Origin: Bacillota bacterium
Lineage (GTDB): Bacteria > Bacillota > Clostridia > Lachnospirales > Bianqueaceae
Assembly: GCA_017474705.1 (NCBI GenBank)
Contig: JAFVHC010000391.1
Location: forward strand, 1-28,868
Direction: 5' to 3'
DNA: 28,868 bases
Position numbers and translations under genes: made by a program
The notes under the pieces: model-generated
The model's database searches: none
Told to the model about the DNA's origin: nothing
What the model saw: only the letters and a program-made list of their open reading frames with translations
Shown here: piece after piece, positions 15,650-24,837 of the stretch
Numbering within the stretch: the first letter of the stretch is position 1
How the letters are laid out: each line of letters starts with the position of its first letter

Positions 15650-18460
15650 ATGGGCAATATTTTCGACCTTGAGGCATATAAAGCCTGTGCAAGAAAAGCG
15701 GCCGCGGAAGGCATCGTCCTGCTGAAGAACGAGGGCGGATTGCTTCCGATCGCGGAAGGCACGAAAGCGGCGCTGTTCGGACGCAGTCAGTTCAATTACT
15801 ACAAGAGCGGCACCGGTTCCGGCGGTATGGTCAACGTGGACCATGTGGTCGGCATACCGGAAGGCCTGGAAGAAGCGGGCATCGTGCTGGATGCAGCGGT
15901 CCGCAGCGCATATGAAGACTGGCTGGTGGACCATCCCTTCGACGTAGGACAGGGCTGGGCCGGTGAGAAATGGTTCCAGGAAGAAATGCCGCTGGATGAA
16001 GAACTGGTGCAGCTTTCTTCCAAGGCCAATGATCTGGCGATCATCGTGATCGGCCGGACCGCCGGTGAGGACAAGGACAATCTGGTCGAGGAAGGCAGTT
16101 TCCTGTTGACGCAGCTGGAGCAGGACATGCTGGACGTGGTCTGCCGGAACTTCGAGAAGACCGTGGTGCTGCTGAACGTGGGCAATATCATGGATATGAG
16201 CTGGCTGGACCGAGTGGATCCGACGGCGGTGCTCTACACCTGGCAAGGCGGCCAGGAAGGCGGCAACGCGGTGGCGGACGTGCTGCTGGGCAAAGTGCCT
16301 GCGGGCGGCAAGCTGAGCGATACCATCGCCTATGACATCAATGACTATCCTTCGACACCCTACTACGGGGATCCGGAGGAGAATGTATATACGGAGGATA
16401 TCTTCGTTGGTTATCGTTATTTCGAGACCTTCGCTAAGAATAAGGTACGTTTCCCCTTCGGCTTCGGACTGACTTATACAACGTTTGAGGTCAAGACGCT
16501 GGGGCTGACGGCGGATGCGGTCGGCCTGAAGGACAAGATCGCCGTCCAAGTACAGGTGACCAATACCGGAGACAAAGCGGGCACGGAAGTGGTGCAGGCC
16601 TATGTGGAGAAGCCGCAAGGCGCCTTGAGCCAGCCGGCGCGCGCGTTGGTGGGCTACGTCAAGACGCCGGTACTGGCGCCGGGTGAGTCCTGGAAAGGCG
16701 AGATCGGCTGCACATGGTACGATCTGGCATCCTATGATGACAGTGGCGTGACAGGCCACAAGTCCGCGTATGTACTGGAAGCCGGCGCATATCGTCTGTA
16801 TGTGGGTACCGACGTCCGTTCCGCGGAAGCGGTCGGCGCGTTGGAACTTGCGCAGGCCGAAGTCCTGGAGCAGCTGACGGAAGCTTTGGCACCGCGCCGT
16901 CCGGCCGAACGGTTCGTCCGTAACGCGGATGGGACCCTGGGCATGGAAGCCATACCGCTGCGCACCGTCGATCCTATGCAGCGACGTGCTGAAAATATAC
17001 CGGAGGAGATCCCCTATGCGGGCGATCTGGGCTATAAACTGGACGATGTCCGTCAGGGCAAGGCCTCTTTGGAGACGTTCGTTTCACAGTTGACAGATGA
17101 GGATCTGATCATCATCAGCCGCGGTGAGGGCATGAATTCACCGAAGGTCACGGCGGGATCCGGCGGCGCCTTTGGCGGCATGTCGAAATCTCTGGATCAT
17201 TTTGGCATTCCGATCGCTTGTGTCACGGACGGGCCCAGCGGCATCCGTCTGGACTGCGGCACCATCGCGGTGGCCATGCCCAACGGTACCTGCCTGGCCT
17301 GCTCCTTCGACGACGCATTATCAGAGGAACTGTACCAGTGGGAAGGTCTGGAGCTGCGTAGGAATCGTGTGGAATCCCTGCTCGGGCCTGGCATGAACAT
17401 CCACAGAAATCCGCTGAACGGCCGCAATTTCGAGTATTTTTCCGAAGATCCGCTGCTGACCGGCCGCATGGCCGCAGCCCAGCTCAAAGGCATGCAGAAG
17501 TACGATGTGACCGGTACGATCAAACACTTTGCCACGAACAACCAGGAATTCAAACGCCGCATCGTCAATGCGGTCGTTTCGGAACGCGCCTTGCGTGAGA
17601 TCTATTTGAAAGGATTTGAGATCGCCGTCAAGGATGGCGGTGCCTACTGCATCATGAGCACATATGGGCAGCTCAACGATTGGTATACTTCCTGCAGCTA
17701 TGATTTGCTGACCACGATCCTGCGCGGTGAATGGAAGTATGACGGCCTGGTCATGACGGACTGGTGGGCGGCCGGCGCGGAAGAAGGAGCGGTGGGCAAG
17801 CCGCAGAACACCGCACAGATGATCCGTGCGCAGAACGACCTGTTCATGGTGGTCGAGGATTCCGAGACCAACTCCCGGCACGACAATACAGCGGATGGCC
17901 TCATCCAGGGCATCGTGACCCGCGCGGAACTGCAGCGCAATGCGATGAACATCTGCCGTGTACTGCTGCGCTTCCCGGTTCTGGATCGGTATCTGGGCAT
18001 CGAGAACGATCTGGACCGCGAACTGGAAGAGACCTGGAGCCAGCTGGATCAGGCGGTCGCCAACGTGCGTGAATTGGTCCTGAGTGCGGAAGAAACGACG
18101 ATCATACCGGCCGAGGAGATCGACCAGGGCACCGGTGGTACCACGATCTACCAGGTCGTGACACCGGAGCGCGGCGATTATACACTTACACTGAAGCTGC
18201 GTTCGACTTTGGACAATCCGTTGGCACAGCTGCCGGTATCGGTCTTCATGGATCGAAATCTGGTCCATTCGGTCACTTTGACCGGTGCGGATACGGAATG
18301 GCGCACCTACGATCTTACGTTGTCGGCACATATGATGGGCCGGTTCTATCTGAAATTCTTCTTTGGTCTCGGCGGTCTGGAGATCCAGCCGGTGGAGATC
18401 ACCCTGAAGGAGTCGAAAGAGGAGTTCTTCAAGGAAATGCTTAAGAAATTCATGGGCTAA
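15650..18460 (+). CDS. GH3 beta-glycosidase with reversed domain order
   Basis: A 936-aa GH3 retaining glycosidase. The usual C-terminal alpha/beta sandwich comes first (residues about 10-230: AAAEGIVLLKNEGGLLPI, WQGGQEGGNAVADVLLG), followed by the fibronectin-III-like domain (about 250-400, FGFGLTYTTF). The TIM-barrel catalytic domain follows (about 470-770) with KHFATNNQE and the nucleophile D704 in VMTDWW. A C-terminal beta domain (about 820-920), possibly carbohydrate-binding, ends the protein. This reversed order is known from Butyrivibrio and Ruminococcus beta-glucosidases. There is no signal peptide, so it is intracellular. It begins 21 bp after GH94. Activity is probably beta-glucosidase, with xylosidase or arabinosidase possible. 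Confidence 0.88.
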   Translation: MGNIFDLEAYKACARKAAAEGIVLLKNEGGLLPIAEGTKAALFGRSQFNYYKSGTGSGGMVNVDHVVGIPEGLEEAGIVLDAAVRSAYEDWLVDHPFDVGQGWAGEKWFQEEMPLDEELVQLSSKANDLAIIVIGRTAGEDKDNLVEEGSFLLTQLEQDMLDVVCRNFEKTVVLLNVGNIMDMSWLDRVDPTAVLYTWQGGQEGGNAVADVLLGKVPAGGKLSDTIAYDINDYPSTPYYGDPEENVYTEDIFVGYRYFETFAKNKVRFPFGFGLTYTTFEVKTLGLTADAVGLKDKIAVQVQVTNTGDKAGTEVVQAYVEKPQGALSQPARALVGYVKTPVLAPGESWKGEIGCTWYDLASYDDSGVTGHKSAYVLEAGAYRLYVGTDVRSAEAVGALELAQAEVLEQLTEALAPRRPAERFVRNADGTLGMEAIPLRTVDPMQRRAENIPEEIPYAGDLGYKLDDVRQGKASLETFVSQLTDEDLIIISRGEGMNSPKVTAGSGGAFGGMSKSLDHFGIPIACVTDGPSGIRLDCGTIAVAMPNGTCLACSFDDALSEELYQWEGLELRRNRVESLLGPGMNIHRNPLNGRNFEYFSEDPLLTGRMAAAQLKGMQKYDVTGTIKHFATNNQEFKRRIVNAVVSERALREIYLKGFEIAVKDGGAYCIMSTYGQLNDWYTSCSYDLLTTILRGEWKYDGLVMTDWWAAGAEEGAVGKPQNTAQMIRAQNDLFMVVEDSETNSRHDNTADGLIQGIVTRAELQRNAMNICRVLLRFPVLDRYLGIENDLDRELEETWSQLDQAVANVRELVLSAEETTIIPAEEIDQGTGGTTIYQVVTPERGDYTLTLKLRSTLDNPLAQLPVSVFMDRNLVHSVTLTGADTEWRTYDLTLSAHMMGRFYLKFFFGLGGLEIQPVEITLKESKEEFFKEMLKKFMG

Positions 18461-18484
18461 GGTGCATTAAGAAAGGATCATTGC

Positions 18485-20491
18485 ATGAGCTATATATCCA
18501 AGCCTTATATCCTGTTCGGTGGGGATTTCAACCCGGAACAGTGGGACCGGGCGACATTGGAAAAGGATCTGCTGTTGTTGAAGAACGCAGGCGTCAACAC
18601 CTTGACACTGCCGGTCTTCGCCTGGGCTAAAATGGAGCCGGAAGAAGGCCGCTATGAATTCGAATGGCTGGATGAGATCCTGGATCGGATCGAAGCCTAT
18701 GACATGAAATATTTCCTGGCGACACCGACTTGTGCGCAGCCGGCCTGGCTGTCCCGCAAGTACCCGGAAGTCCTGCCTGTGGATATCGCGGGACGCAAGC
18801 GTACCCACGGCATGCGGGTCTTCTTCTGCTACAACAGCCCCAAATACCGGGAGCGTGCCGCGGCCGTTGCCACGGCTATGGCAGATCGTTACAAATTCCG
18901 CAAGGGCCTTTCCGGCTGGCACGTCGCCAATGAATATGGGACATACTGCTATTGCGAGAACTGCCAGAAGAAATTCCGGCAGTGGCTGGTGGAACGCTAT
19001 GGCACCATCAACAGCCTGAACGAGCACTGGCATACCACCTTCTGGGGCCGCCAGGTCTACAGCTTTGAAGAAGTCATGCTGCCGACCGAACTCAACGACG
19101 ATTATCGCTTCAATCCGGCGGTATCGCTGGATTACATGCGCTTTGTGACGGATTCCACGATCGAATGCTATGAGAACGAAGCGAAGATCCTGAAGAAAGC
19201 GCGTCCGGATCTGCCGGTATTCACCAACATCTCCGGATACATCAAGAAACTGGATCAGTTCAAGATGGTGCCGCATATGGATGTGGCCGGTTGGGACAAC
19301 TATCCCTGGCCTACGGATGATCCTGGTTTCCCGGCTATGAAGCATGATATCATGCGGGCGGCGAACGGTGGTCGTTCCTACTACGTCATGGAGCAGTCGC
19401 CCAACCAGCAGAACTGGCAGCCCTATAATAAGATCAAACGGCCGGGCGAAGTACGCCGCATCGCTTATCAGGGGCTGGCCCACGGTTCGGACAGCAGCAT
19501 GTTCTTCCAGATGCACCAGTCCGTCGCGGGCCAGGAAAAGTTCCATGGCGCCATCATCGGCCGCAATGGAGACGGTAACACCCGCATCTACCGTGAGATC
19601 ATGGATCTGGGCGAGGAGCTGGCTCGTCTGGAGGATCGGTTCGTGGGCGGACGCACGCCCGGGGAAGTCGGCATCCTGTTCGACTGGGACAACTGGTGGG
19701 CGCTGGAGCTGACCAGCGGCCCCACCAAGGACATGGATTATCTGCAGGAAGTCTTCCGCTACTATAAACCGCTCTACGACATGAATGTGCCCGTCGACAT
19801 GGTGCGGTATCAGGATGACCTCAGTAAGTATAAGGTCCTCATCGCACCGATACTGTACATGATGAAGGATCACATCGCTGAAAAGCTGGATCGCTTTGTC
19901 CAGGATGGAGGCGTCCTTTTGGCCACGTACATGACAGGCTACGCGGATGAGAACGATCGCTGTGTGTACGGCGCTTATCCGGGACCGCTGCGCAAAGCCC
20001 TGGGCCTTTGGGTCGAAGAGACCGACGCCCTGCGGCCGGAAGAAACGAACACGGTCTGTATCGGAGATCGGAAACTGGGCACCTGCAGCTTCCTCTGCGA
20101 CCTGGTCAACCTGGAGACAGCGAAGGCCGAAGCAGTCTACGGGGAGGATTTCTACGCGGATCATCCGGTCATCACGAGCAACAAATATGGCCGCGGCCGC
20201 GCCTGGTACATCGCCTCCCGCCTGGAGGACAAGGTGCTCAAGCAGCTCATCAAAGGCCTTCTGAAGAGCCGCAAAGTCGAGCCGCTGTTCACATCGGAAG
20301 GTCAGGTAGAGATCACGGTGCGTGAGAACAAGAAGGGAAAGACCTATTTCCTGATCAACCATGGGACCGAGACAGCTTCTGTCGATCTCGGCACTGGCTA
20401 CTACGGCAATCTGCTGAACCATCACACCATGCAGGGCGAGATCTTCATCGCCGCGGGAGACGTGCTGGTCCTGATGCCGGTACACAACTAG
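18485..20491 (+). CDS. GH42 beta-galactosidase
   Basis: A 668-aa GH42 retaining enzyme that removes terminal beta-galactose, or in some members alpha-L-arabinopyranose. The N-terminal TIM barrel starts YILFGGDFNPEQW. The acid/base is E150 in WHVANEYG and the nucleophile E303 in VMEQSPNQQNW. A cysteine cluster CYCENC just after the acid/base is the metal-binding cluster typical of GH42. A trimerisation domain (about 390-610) and a small C-terminal beta domain follow. It lacks a signal peptide. GAAAGGA precedes the ATG; it begins 24 bp after GH3 and 12 bp before GH127, so it is cotranscribed with both. Galacto- or arabinogalacto-oligosaccharides are plausible substrates. Confidence 0.92.
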   Translation: MSYISKPYILFGGDFNPEQWDRATLEKDLLLLKNAGVNTLTLPVFAWAKMEPEEGRYEFEWLDEILDRIEAYDMKYFLATPTCAQPAWLSRKYPEVLPVDIAGRKRTHGMRVFFCYNSPKYRERAAAVATAMADRYKFRKGLSGWHVANEYGTYCYCENCQKKFRQWLVERYGTINSLNEHWHTTFWGRQVYSFEEVMLPTELNDDYRFNPAVSLDYMRFVTDSTIECYENEAKILKKARPDLPVFTNISGYIKKLDQFKMVPHMDVAGWDNYPWPTDDPGFPAMKHDIMRAANGGRSYYVMEQSPNQQNWQPYNKIKRPGEVRRIAYQGLAHGSDSSMFFQMHQSVAGQEKFHGAIIGRNGDGNTRIYREIMDLGEELARLEDRFVGGRTPGEVGILFDWDNWWALELTSGPTKDMDYLQEVFRYYKPLYDMNVPVDMVRYQDDLSKYKVLIAPILYMMKDHIAEKLDRFVQDGGVLLATYMTGYADENDRCVYGAYPGPLRKALGLWVEETDALRPEETNTVCIGDRKLGTCSFLCDLVNLETAKAEAVYGEDFYADHPVITSNKYGRGRAWYIASRLEDKVLKQLIKGLLKSRKVEPLFTSEGQVEITVRENKKGKTYFLINHGTETASVDLGTGYYGNLLNHHTMQGEIFIAAGDVLVLMPVHN

Positions 20492-20503
20492 TAAGGACAT
20501 GTT

Positions 20504-22408
20504 ATGCTGACTGATACAAGAAGATCACCATATGCGAAAATGTATCCGGTGGATGGGACCCGCTGGACGGACGGTTTGTGGAAGGATGTGGAGGATACCG
20601 TGTTCAAGGTCACGGTACCCCACCTTCGGGCGATGTTCGATGCGCCGGATATCAGTCATGTGTTGGAGAACTTCCGCATCGCAGCAGGCGAAGCGGAGGG
20701 GGATTTCGACGGCACCGTCTTCGGTGACGGGGATTTCTACAAGTGGATGGAGTCCGCCATGTACGCGGCGGTCCGTACGAACGACCAGGCGCTGATGGAA
20801 GCGCTGGACAAGTACATCGAACTGATCGAAAAAGCCCAGCAGCCGGACGGGTACCTGTCCACCAAGCAGATCATCGGAGAGCGGACAGGTAAAGCCCAGC
20901 GCATGGGCGATATCAACGATTTTGAAGTCTACAACTTTGGTCATATGTTCACGTCGGCAGCCCTGTATTACCGGTTGACGGGTAAAGACCGATTCTTGAA
21001 GGTCGCTTCCAGGACCGCGGACTATCTGGACCATCTATACGAAGAAGCGCGCCGCACCGGTGAAGTGCGGACGGCGGTCTGCCCTTCGCATTATATGGGC
21101 TTGATCGAGCTGTACCGTGCGACGGGGGACCCGAAATACCTGCGGCTGGCCCATACGGCCATCGAACTGCGGGATTCCGTCCAGGACGGTCTGGACGATA
21201 ATCAGGACCGCATCCCGGTAAAGGAGCATCGGAAGATCATTGGCCATGCGGTGCGGGCGAACTACCTGTATGCTGGTCTTGCGGACCTGTACATGGAAGA
21301 GGGCGACCCGGAGTACAAGACGGTGCTGGACAGCGTTTGGGACGACCTGGTCCGTCACAAGATCTACATCACGGGCGGATGCGGTGCCCTGTACAACGGT
21401 GCCTCGCCCTATGGCAACTTTTTCAGCCATCAGTTGATCCATCAGGCTTACGGATACCCCTATCAGCTGCCGAACACGACGGCCTACAATGAGACCTGCG
21501 CCAATGTGGGTCTGGTCATGTGGGCGTACCGTATGTTTCTGGCCGATCCGCAGCCGGAATACTTTGACATGATCGAACGGGTCATGCTCAATACGAACCT
21601 GGCGTCCATCAGCCTGGACGGAAAGCGTTTCTTCTATCAGAACGCGCTGGCACGTGCCAAAAAACTGGAGTTTGAACTGGTCTGGCCTTTGTCCCGTACG
21701 GAATATATCACCAGCTACTGCTGCCCGCCGAACCTGGCCCGCAACCTGGCGCAGGCCTCTGAGTATGCTTACACCATGTCGGAGGACACCATCTATGTGG
21801 GGCTGTATGGTTCATCTGAAACGAAGATCGCCTTGCCCAATGGGACGACCTGTACCCTGGTGCAGGAGACCGACTATCCCTTCGACGGGCATGTGGATTT
21901 CATAGTCAGAGATCTGACCGGCCCGGGGAAACTGGCGGTCCGCATCCCGTCCTGGGCGCATGGCGCTTGGCTGAATGGTGATCTGGTGGAGCAGCCCTGT
22001 TATGCGGAAGTCGACTTGAAAGAAGGCGTCATCGACCTGGATCTGCCCATAGACTTTCGCCTGACGTCGGCCAATGATATGGTAGAAGAAGACCAAGGAC
22101 TGGTCTGCGTAGAATGCGGGCCGCTGGTCTACTGCATGGAGAGCCCGGATGCAGACGTAGAGACACTGAACCAACTGCGTATGGACGTATTTCCGCATCT
22201 GAAACCTCGATGGATCAGGATCTGCGGCCGCGAGATCCTGGCTTTGACCGGGGAGATGCGCTGCAAGCCTGCCGTACCGGAGGACACCTTATATCATCCG
22301 TTGATCGTGGGGCCAGAAGAGTATATACCTGTACAGTGGATCCCATATTTTGCCTGGGACAATCGCGGCATGGGCGAGATGAAGATCTGGTTCAGTACCG
22401 GCCTTTGA
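20504..22408 (+). CDS. GH127 beta-L-arabinofuranosidase-like glycosidase (DUF1680)
   Basis: A 634-aa protein of the GH127 family, whose Bifidobacterium member HypBA1 releases beta-L-arabinofuranose using a zinc-bound cysteine nucleophile. The zinc ligands align: E330 and C332 in YNETCANVG, and the pair C406/C407 in SYCCPPN, with C406 the likely nucleophile. The barrel (about 1-430) is followed by beta-sandwich domains. It has no signal peptide. AAGGA precedes the ATG; it is the last gene of the operon and is followed by a strong terminator. The presence of GH127 points to arabinose-decorated glycans such as hydroxyproline-rich glycoproteins or arabinogalactan. Related GH146 or other specificities cannot be excluded. 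Confidence 0.9.
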   Translation: MLTDTRRSPYAKMYPVDGTRWTDGLWKDVEDTVFKVTVPHLRAMFDAPDISHVLENFRIAAGEAEGDFDGTVFGDGDFYKWMESAMYAAVRTNDQALMEALDKYIELIEKAQQPDGYLSTKQIIGERTGKAQRMGDINDFEVYNFGHMFTSAALYYRLTGKDRFLKVASRTADYLDHLYEEARRTGEVRTAVCPSHYMGLIELYRATGDPKYLRLAHTAIELRDSVQDGLDDNQDRIPVKEHRKIIGHAVRANYLYAGLADLYMEEGDPEYKTVLDSVWDDLVRHKIYITGGCGALYNGASPYGNFFSHQLIHQAYGYPYQLPNTTAYNETCANVGLVMWAYRMFLADPQPEYFDMIERVMLNTNLASISLDGKRFFYQNALARAKKLEFELVWPLSRTEYITSYCCPPNLARNLAQASEYAYTMSEDTIYVGLYGSSETKIALPNGTTCTLVQETDYPFDGHVDFIVRDLTGPGKLAVRIPSWAHGAWLNGDLVEQPCYAEVDLKEGVIDLDLPIDFRLTSANDMVEEDQGLVCVECGPLVYCMESPDADVETLNQLRMDVFPHLKPRWIRICGREILALTGEMRCKPAVPEDTLYHPLIVGPEEYIPVQWIPYFAWDNRGMGEMKIWFSTGL

Positions 22409-22427
22409 GGTAAAGCAGCATAAGGAT

Positions 22428-22468
22428 CCCTCCGGTTTCCTTCCATGAGAGAAGACCGGAGGGTTTTT
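22428..22468 (+). terminator. intrinsic terminator of the glycosidase operon
   Basis: A 9-bp stem, CCCTCCGGT (22428-22436) with ACCGGAGGG (22455-22463), is followed by five T's. It lies 20 bp after the GH127 stop. Confidence 0.88.
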
Positions 22469-22474
22469 ACGCAC

Positions 22475-22502
22475 TTTACAAACCCGGGGAATTTGGTATA
22501 AT
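22475..22502 (+). promoter_or_regulatory. promoter of the degV-family gene
   Basis: TTTACA (22475-22480), 16-bp spacer, perfect TATAAT (22497-22502), immediately after the operon terminator and 41 bp before the start codon. Confidence 0.7.
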
Positions 22503-22543
22503 AAGTTATATACCATGAGTTTGAGCTGTGAAAGAGGTTTGTA

Positions 22544-23446
22544 ATGAAAGAGAATTTCCATATCATCAGCGACGGTTCCTGTGATCTGCCGGACGAGTAC
22601 GTTGCTGAGAACAATGTGACCGTAGTACCGTTCTATGTCGCCTTCAACGATGGCATATATTTTAAAGAAAAACAGGGTATGACCGTTCGGGAGTTTTATC
22701 AGAAGATGGTGGACGAGCCTAAGAATTTTCCTAAAAGTTCCATGCCGTCCGTACAGGATTACGTAGATGCCTTCATGCCTTATGTAGAAGAAGATATGCC
22801 CATCATCTGCATCTGCATCACTTCCAAATTCAGCGGTTCCGAACAGGCAGCCCGCATTGCACGGCAGATGATCCATGAGGACAGACCGGATGCAAAGATC
22901 GAGGTCATCGACGCGCGCATCAATACGGTGCTGCAGGGCTTGTACACGGTCGAAGCGGTCCGCCTGCGTGATGAAGGCGTGCCTTATGAGGAAGCGGTAC
23001 AGCGTCTGTTGGACGTCCGTTCCACCGGCCGTATCTTCTTCACCATCGGCAGTATGGATTATCTGCGCATCAACGGACGCATCGGCAAGGTGGCATCCAT
23101 CGCTACCAGCCGCCTGGGCATCCGCCCTGTCATCACTTTGAGAGACGGCGAGATCTTCCCGTCCGGCATCGGCCGTGTCCGCAAAAAGACGGTGGCTAAG
23201 AGCCTGGACCTGCTGGTGAATTACATCAAAGAAGTCAAGGCGACGCCAAAGGACTATGAGCTGGTCATCGGTTATGGATACGATATCGAGGAAGCCAAAG
23301 AGTGGCGCCGCGAGATCGTGATCCGGCTGGCGGAGATCGGGTATTCCATCCATGAAGCCGCGATCAGAATGTGGCAGATCGGTGCGGCGATCAGTGTGCA
23401 CACCGGTCCGTATGCTCTGGGCGTAGCCATCCTGAAGCACGCCTGA
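22544..23446 (+). CDS. DegV family fatty-acid-binding protein
   Basis: A 300-aa cytoplasmic DegV/FakB-type protein. Such proteins bind a single fatty acid; in Firmicutes, FakB proteins present fatty acids to the kinase FakA for phosphorylation. Family motifs are the N-terminal IISDGSCDLP, the segment SSMPSVQDYVDAF, a Gly/Ser-containing ICITSKFSGSEQAAR and a C-terminal GPYALGVAIL. GAAAGAGGT precedes the ATG. No fakA is in the window. It probably shares a transcript with the downstream phosphatidyltransferase gene, since the 41-bp gap contains no terminator, giving a lipid-metabolism pair. Confidence 0.9.
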   Translation: MKENFHIISDGSCDLPDEYVAENNVTVVPFYVAFNDGIYFKEKQGMTVREFYQKMVDEPKNFPKSSMPSVQDYVDAFMPYVEEDMPIICICITSKFSGSEQAARIARQMIHEDRPDAKIEVIDARINTVLQGLYTVEAVRLRDEGVPYEEAVQRLLDVRSTGRIFFTIGSMDYLRINGRIGKVASIATSRLGIRPVITLRDGEIFPSGIGRVRKKTVAKSLDLLVNYIKEVKATPKDYELVIGYGYDIEEAKEWRREIVIRLAEIGYSIHEAAIRMWQIGAAISVHTGPYALGVAILKHA

Positions 23447-23487
23447 GCACAAAAAAACATTGTTTCATCTTGCCTTAAAGGAGTTAA

Positions 23488-24066
23488 TTGATACTGATGC
23501 TTGAAAAGGTCTTTCAAAAGGGTCAGATATGGACGATCCCCAACATTATGAGTCTGTTCCGGCTGATCCTGATCCCGTTTATCATTGTGTACTACTTTAC
23601 CGGTCATTATACCGTAGCCATCGTTTTGATCGCGATCTCCGCCTTGTCCGATGTTCTGGACGGACCGATCGCGCGCCATTTCAACATGATCTCGGACCTG
23701 GGCAAGATCCTGGATCCGCTGGCGGACAAGCTCACGGAAGGAGCGCTTCTTGTCTGCCTGGCGTTCCGCTATAAACTGATGATCGTCCTGTTCCTGGTCA
23801 TGGCGTTGAAAGAGTTTTTCATGGTGAAATTGGGCCTTAAGGCGATCAGCCAGGGTACGGTCATCAGTGCGCAGTGGTTCGGAAAAGTCTACACAGTGCT
23901 GATCTACGCCACGGTGCTGGCGCTCCTGATCTTCAAAGGGATCCCGCACAATGTGGGCAACATCATGATCGGCGTGTGCATCGCCGTCGCACTGTTCACC
24001 CTGATCAAGTACATCGGGTATTATGGTAAAGTCATCCGAAAAGAAAACGAAAAGCTGCCGCAGTAA
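23488..24066 (+). CDS. CDP-alcohol phosphatidyltransferase (PgsA-like)
   Basis: A 192-aa membrane enzyme that transfers a phosphatidyl group from CDP-diacylglycerol to an alcohol. The CDP-alcohol signature DGx2ARx8Gx3Dx3D is complete (DGPIARHFNMISDLGKILDPLAD). About five to six membrane helices surround it. The N-terminal WTIPNIMSLFRLILIP is typical of PgsA (phosphatidylglycerophosphate synthase), although clostridial members of this size also include cardiolipin-synthase-type enzymes. The start is ambiguous: TTG at 23488 lies 4 nt after AAAGGAG, and ATG at 23497 lies 13 nt after it. The stop codon lies in the loop of the terminator hairpin. Confidence 0.87.
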   Translation: MILMLEKVFQKGQIWTIPNIMSLFRLILIPFIIVYYFTGHYTVAIVLIAISALSDVLDGPIARHFNMISDLGKILDPLADKLTEGALLVCLAFRYKLMIVLFLVMALKEFFMVKLGLKAISQGTVISAQWFGKVYTVLIYATVLALLIFKGIPHNVGNIMIGVCIAVALFTLIKYIGYYGKVIRKENEKLPQ

Positions 24067-24084
24067 TGCGACAGCTTATTTTTT
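24052..24084 (+). terminator. intrinsic terminator overlapping the phosphatidyltransferase stop codon
   Basis: An 11-bp stem with one mismatch (24052-24062 with 24067-24077, AAGCTG-CGCA) and loop GTAA, which contains the TAA stop, is followed by ATTTTTT. It also lies just beyond the convergent CBM9-like gene, but its minus-strand T-tract is weak. Confidence 0.8.
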
Positions 24085-24090
24085 GTCCTG

Positions 24091-24693
24091 TCATGCTTCG
24101 ATGTGCACCAGCCCGAAGCATTCCGGCCGGTGATAGTCCGGCGCCTCTGCGACGACCGGGTTCCAGACGGCGTAATGGGGCACGGCAGTATCGTCGCCGC
24201 ACTTATAGAAGTTGGCGTGGAAAGTATCCCCCGCTTGCAGCGGCTTGCCAAATAGAGATGTGAACACTTCCTGCGGGATGCAGTATTCCACACCCCACCC
24301 GACCGGACTTTTATGTACGGTGACCTTGGGTTCCGGAAGATGCATGTCGCGCAGGAACTGTCTATGGTGGCGATCCGGGCCGAAAGCGCTCCAGATGGCG
24401 CCGTTGGCGTTGCACTCGAAGTTCAGATACCCGCCTTCGCCGGCACTTAAGAAGCATTCCAGGCAGCTGTCCCGGCAGACCGGATCATTGTTTTCGGTGT
24501 AGGTGGCGCGGGGATCGGCCTCGTCGCAGGCCATCAGCACGTGCAGGCCTTTGTCGGTCAGCATCAGCATGGCCGCCACCTGCGGCGGCTCCTCGAAGGG
24601 ACAGCCCCAGGGATATACATCGACGAGGACCTCCTCGGCTTCCGCCCAGACAGGCGAGCTGCCGGGGACTTTTTTGATGATATATTCTTTCAT
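24091..24693 (-). CDS. carbohydrate-binding family 9-like domain protein
   Basis: A 200-aa single-domain protein resembling the CBM9-like/DOMON-type sugar-binding fold often fused to glycosidases. Recognisable segments are CRDSCLECFLSAGEGGYLNFECNANG, PVGWGVEYCIPQEVF and the C-terminal FHANFYKCGDDTAVPHYAVWNPV. It has no signal peptide or attached catalytic domain, which is usual for free-standing members in clostridia but leaves the role unclear. AAAAGGAG precedes the ATG at 24693. It is transcribed alone, divergent from pepP and convergent with the phosphatidyltransferase gene. I infer carbohydrate binding from the family only. Confidence 0.75.
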   Translation of the reverse strand: MKEYIIKKVPGSSPVWAEAEEVLVDVYPWGCPFEEPPQVAAMLMLTDKGLHVLMACDEADPRATYTENNDPVCRDSCLECFLSAGEGGYLNFECNANGAIWSAFGPDRHHRQFLRDMHLPEPKVTVHKSPVGWGVEYCIPQEVFTSLFGKPLQAGDTFHANFYKCGDDTAVPHYAVWNPVVAEAPDYHRPECFGLVHIEA

Positions 24694-24729
24694 GAGAAAA
24701 GCTCCTTTTCATGGGTCTAGCTGTTTTCA

Positions 24730-24758
24730 AGTGTACCATAAAACGGCCGGCAAGTCTA
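24730..24758 (-). promoter_or_regulatory. putative promoter of the CBM9-like gene
   Basis: Minus strand: TAGACT (24758-24753), 17-bp spacer, TACACT (24735-24730). Each hexamer is an imperfect match, so this is tentative. Confidence 0.4.
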
Positions 24759-24769
24759 CAGGACAGGCA

Positions 24770-24798
24770 TTGACAATACGGGGGAAAAGGATTACATT
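24770..24798 (+). promoter_or_regulatory. promoter of the Xaa-Pro aminopeptidase gene
   Basis: Perfect -35 TTGACA (24770-24775), 17-bp spacer, TACATT (24793-24798), 39 bp before the start codon. Confidence 0.75.
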
Positions 24799-24837
24799 AA
24801 TTTGGTATGTCACAGCAACAAGAAAGGACGATCTTAA

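Noticed and set aside
18467..20500. Long minus-strand open frame opposite GH42
   Set aside because: Antisense shadow of a gene with intact catalytic motifs and operon spacing.
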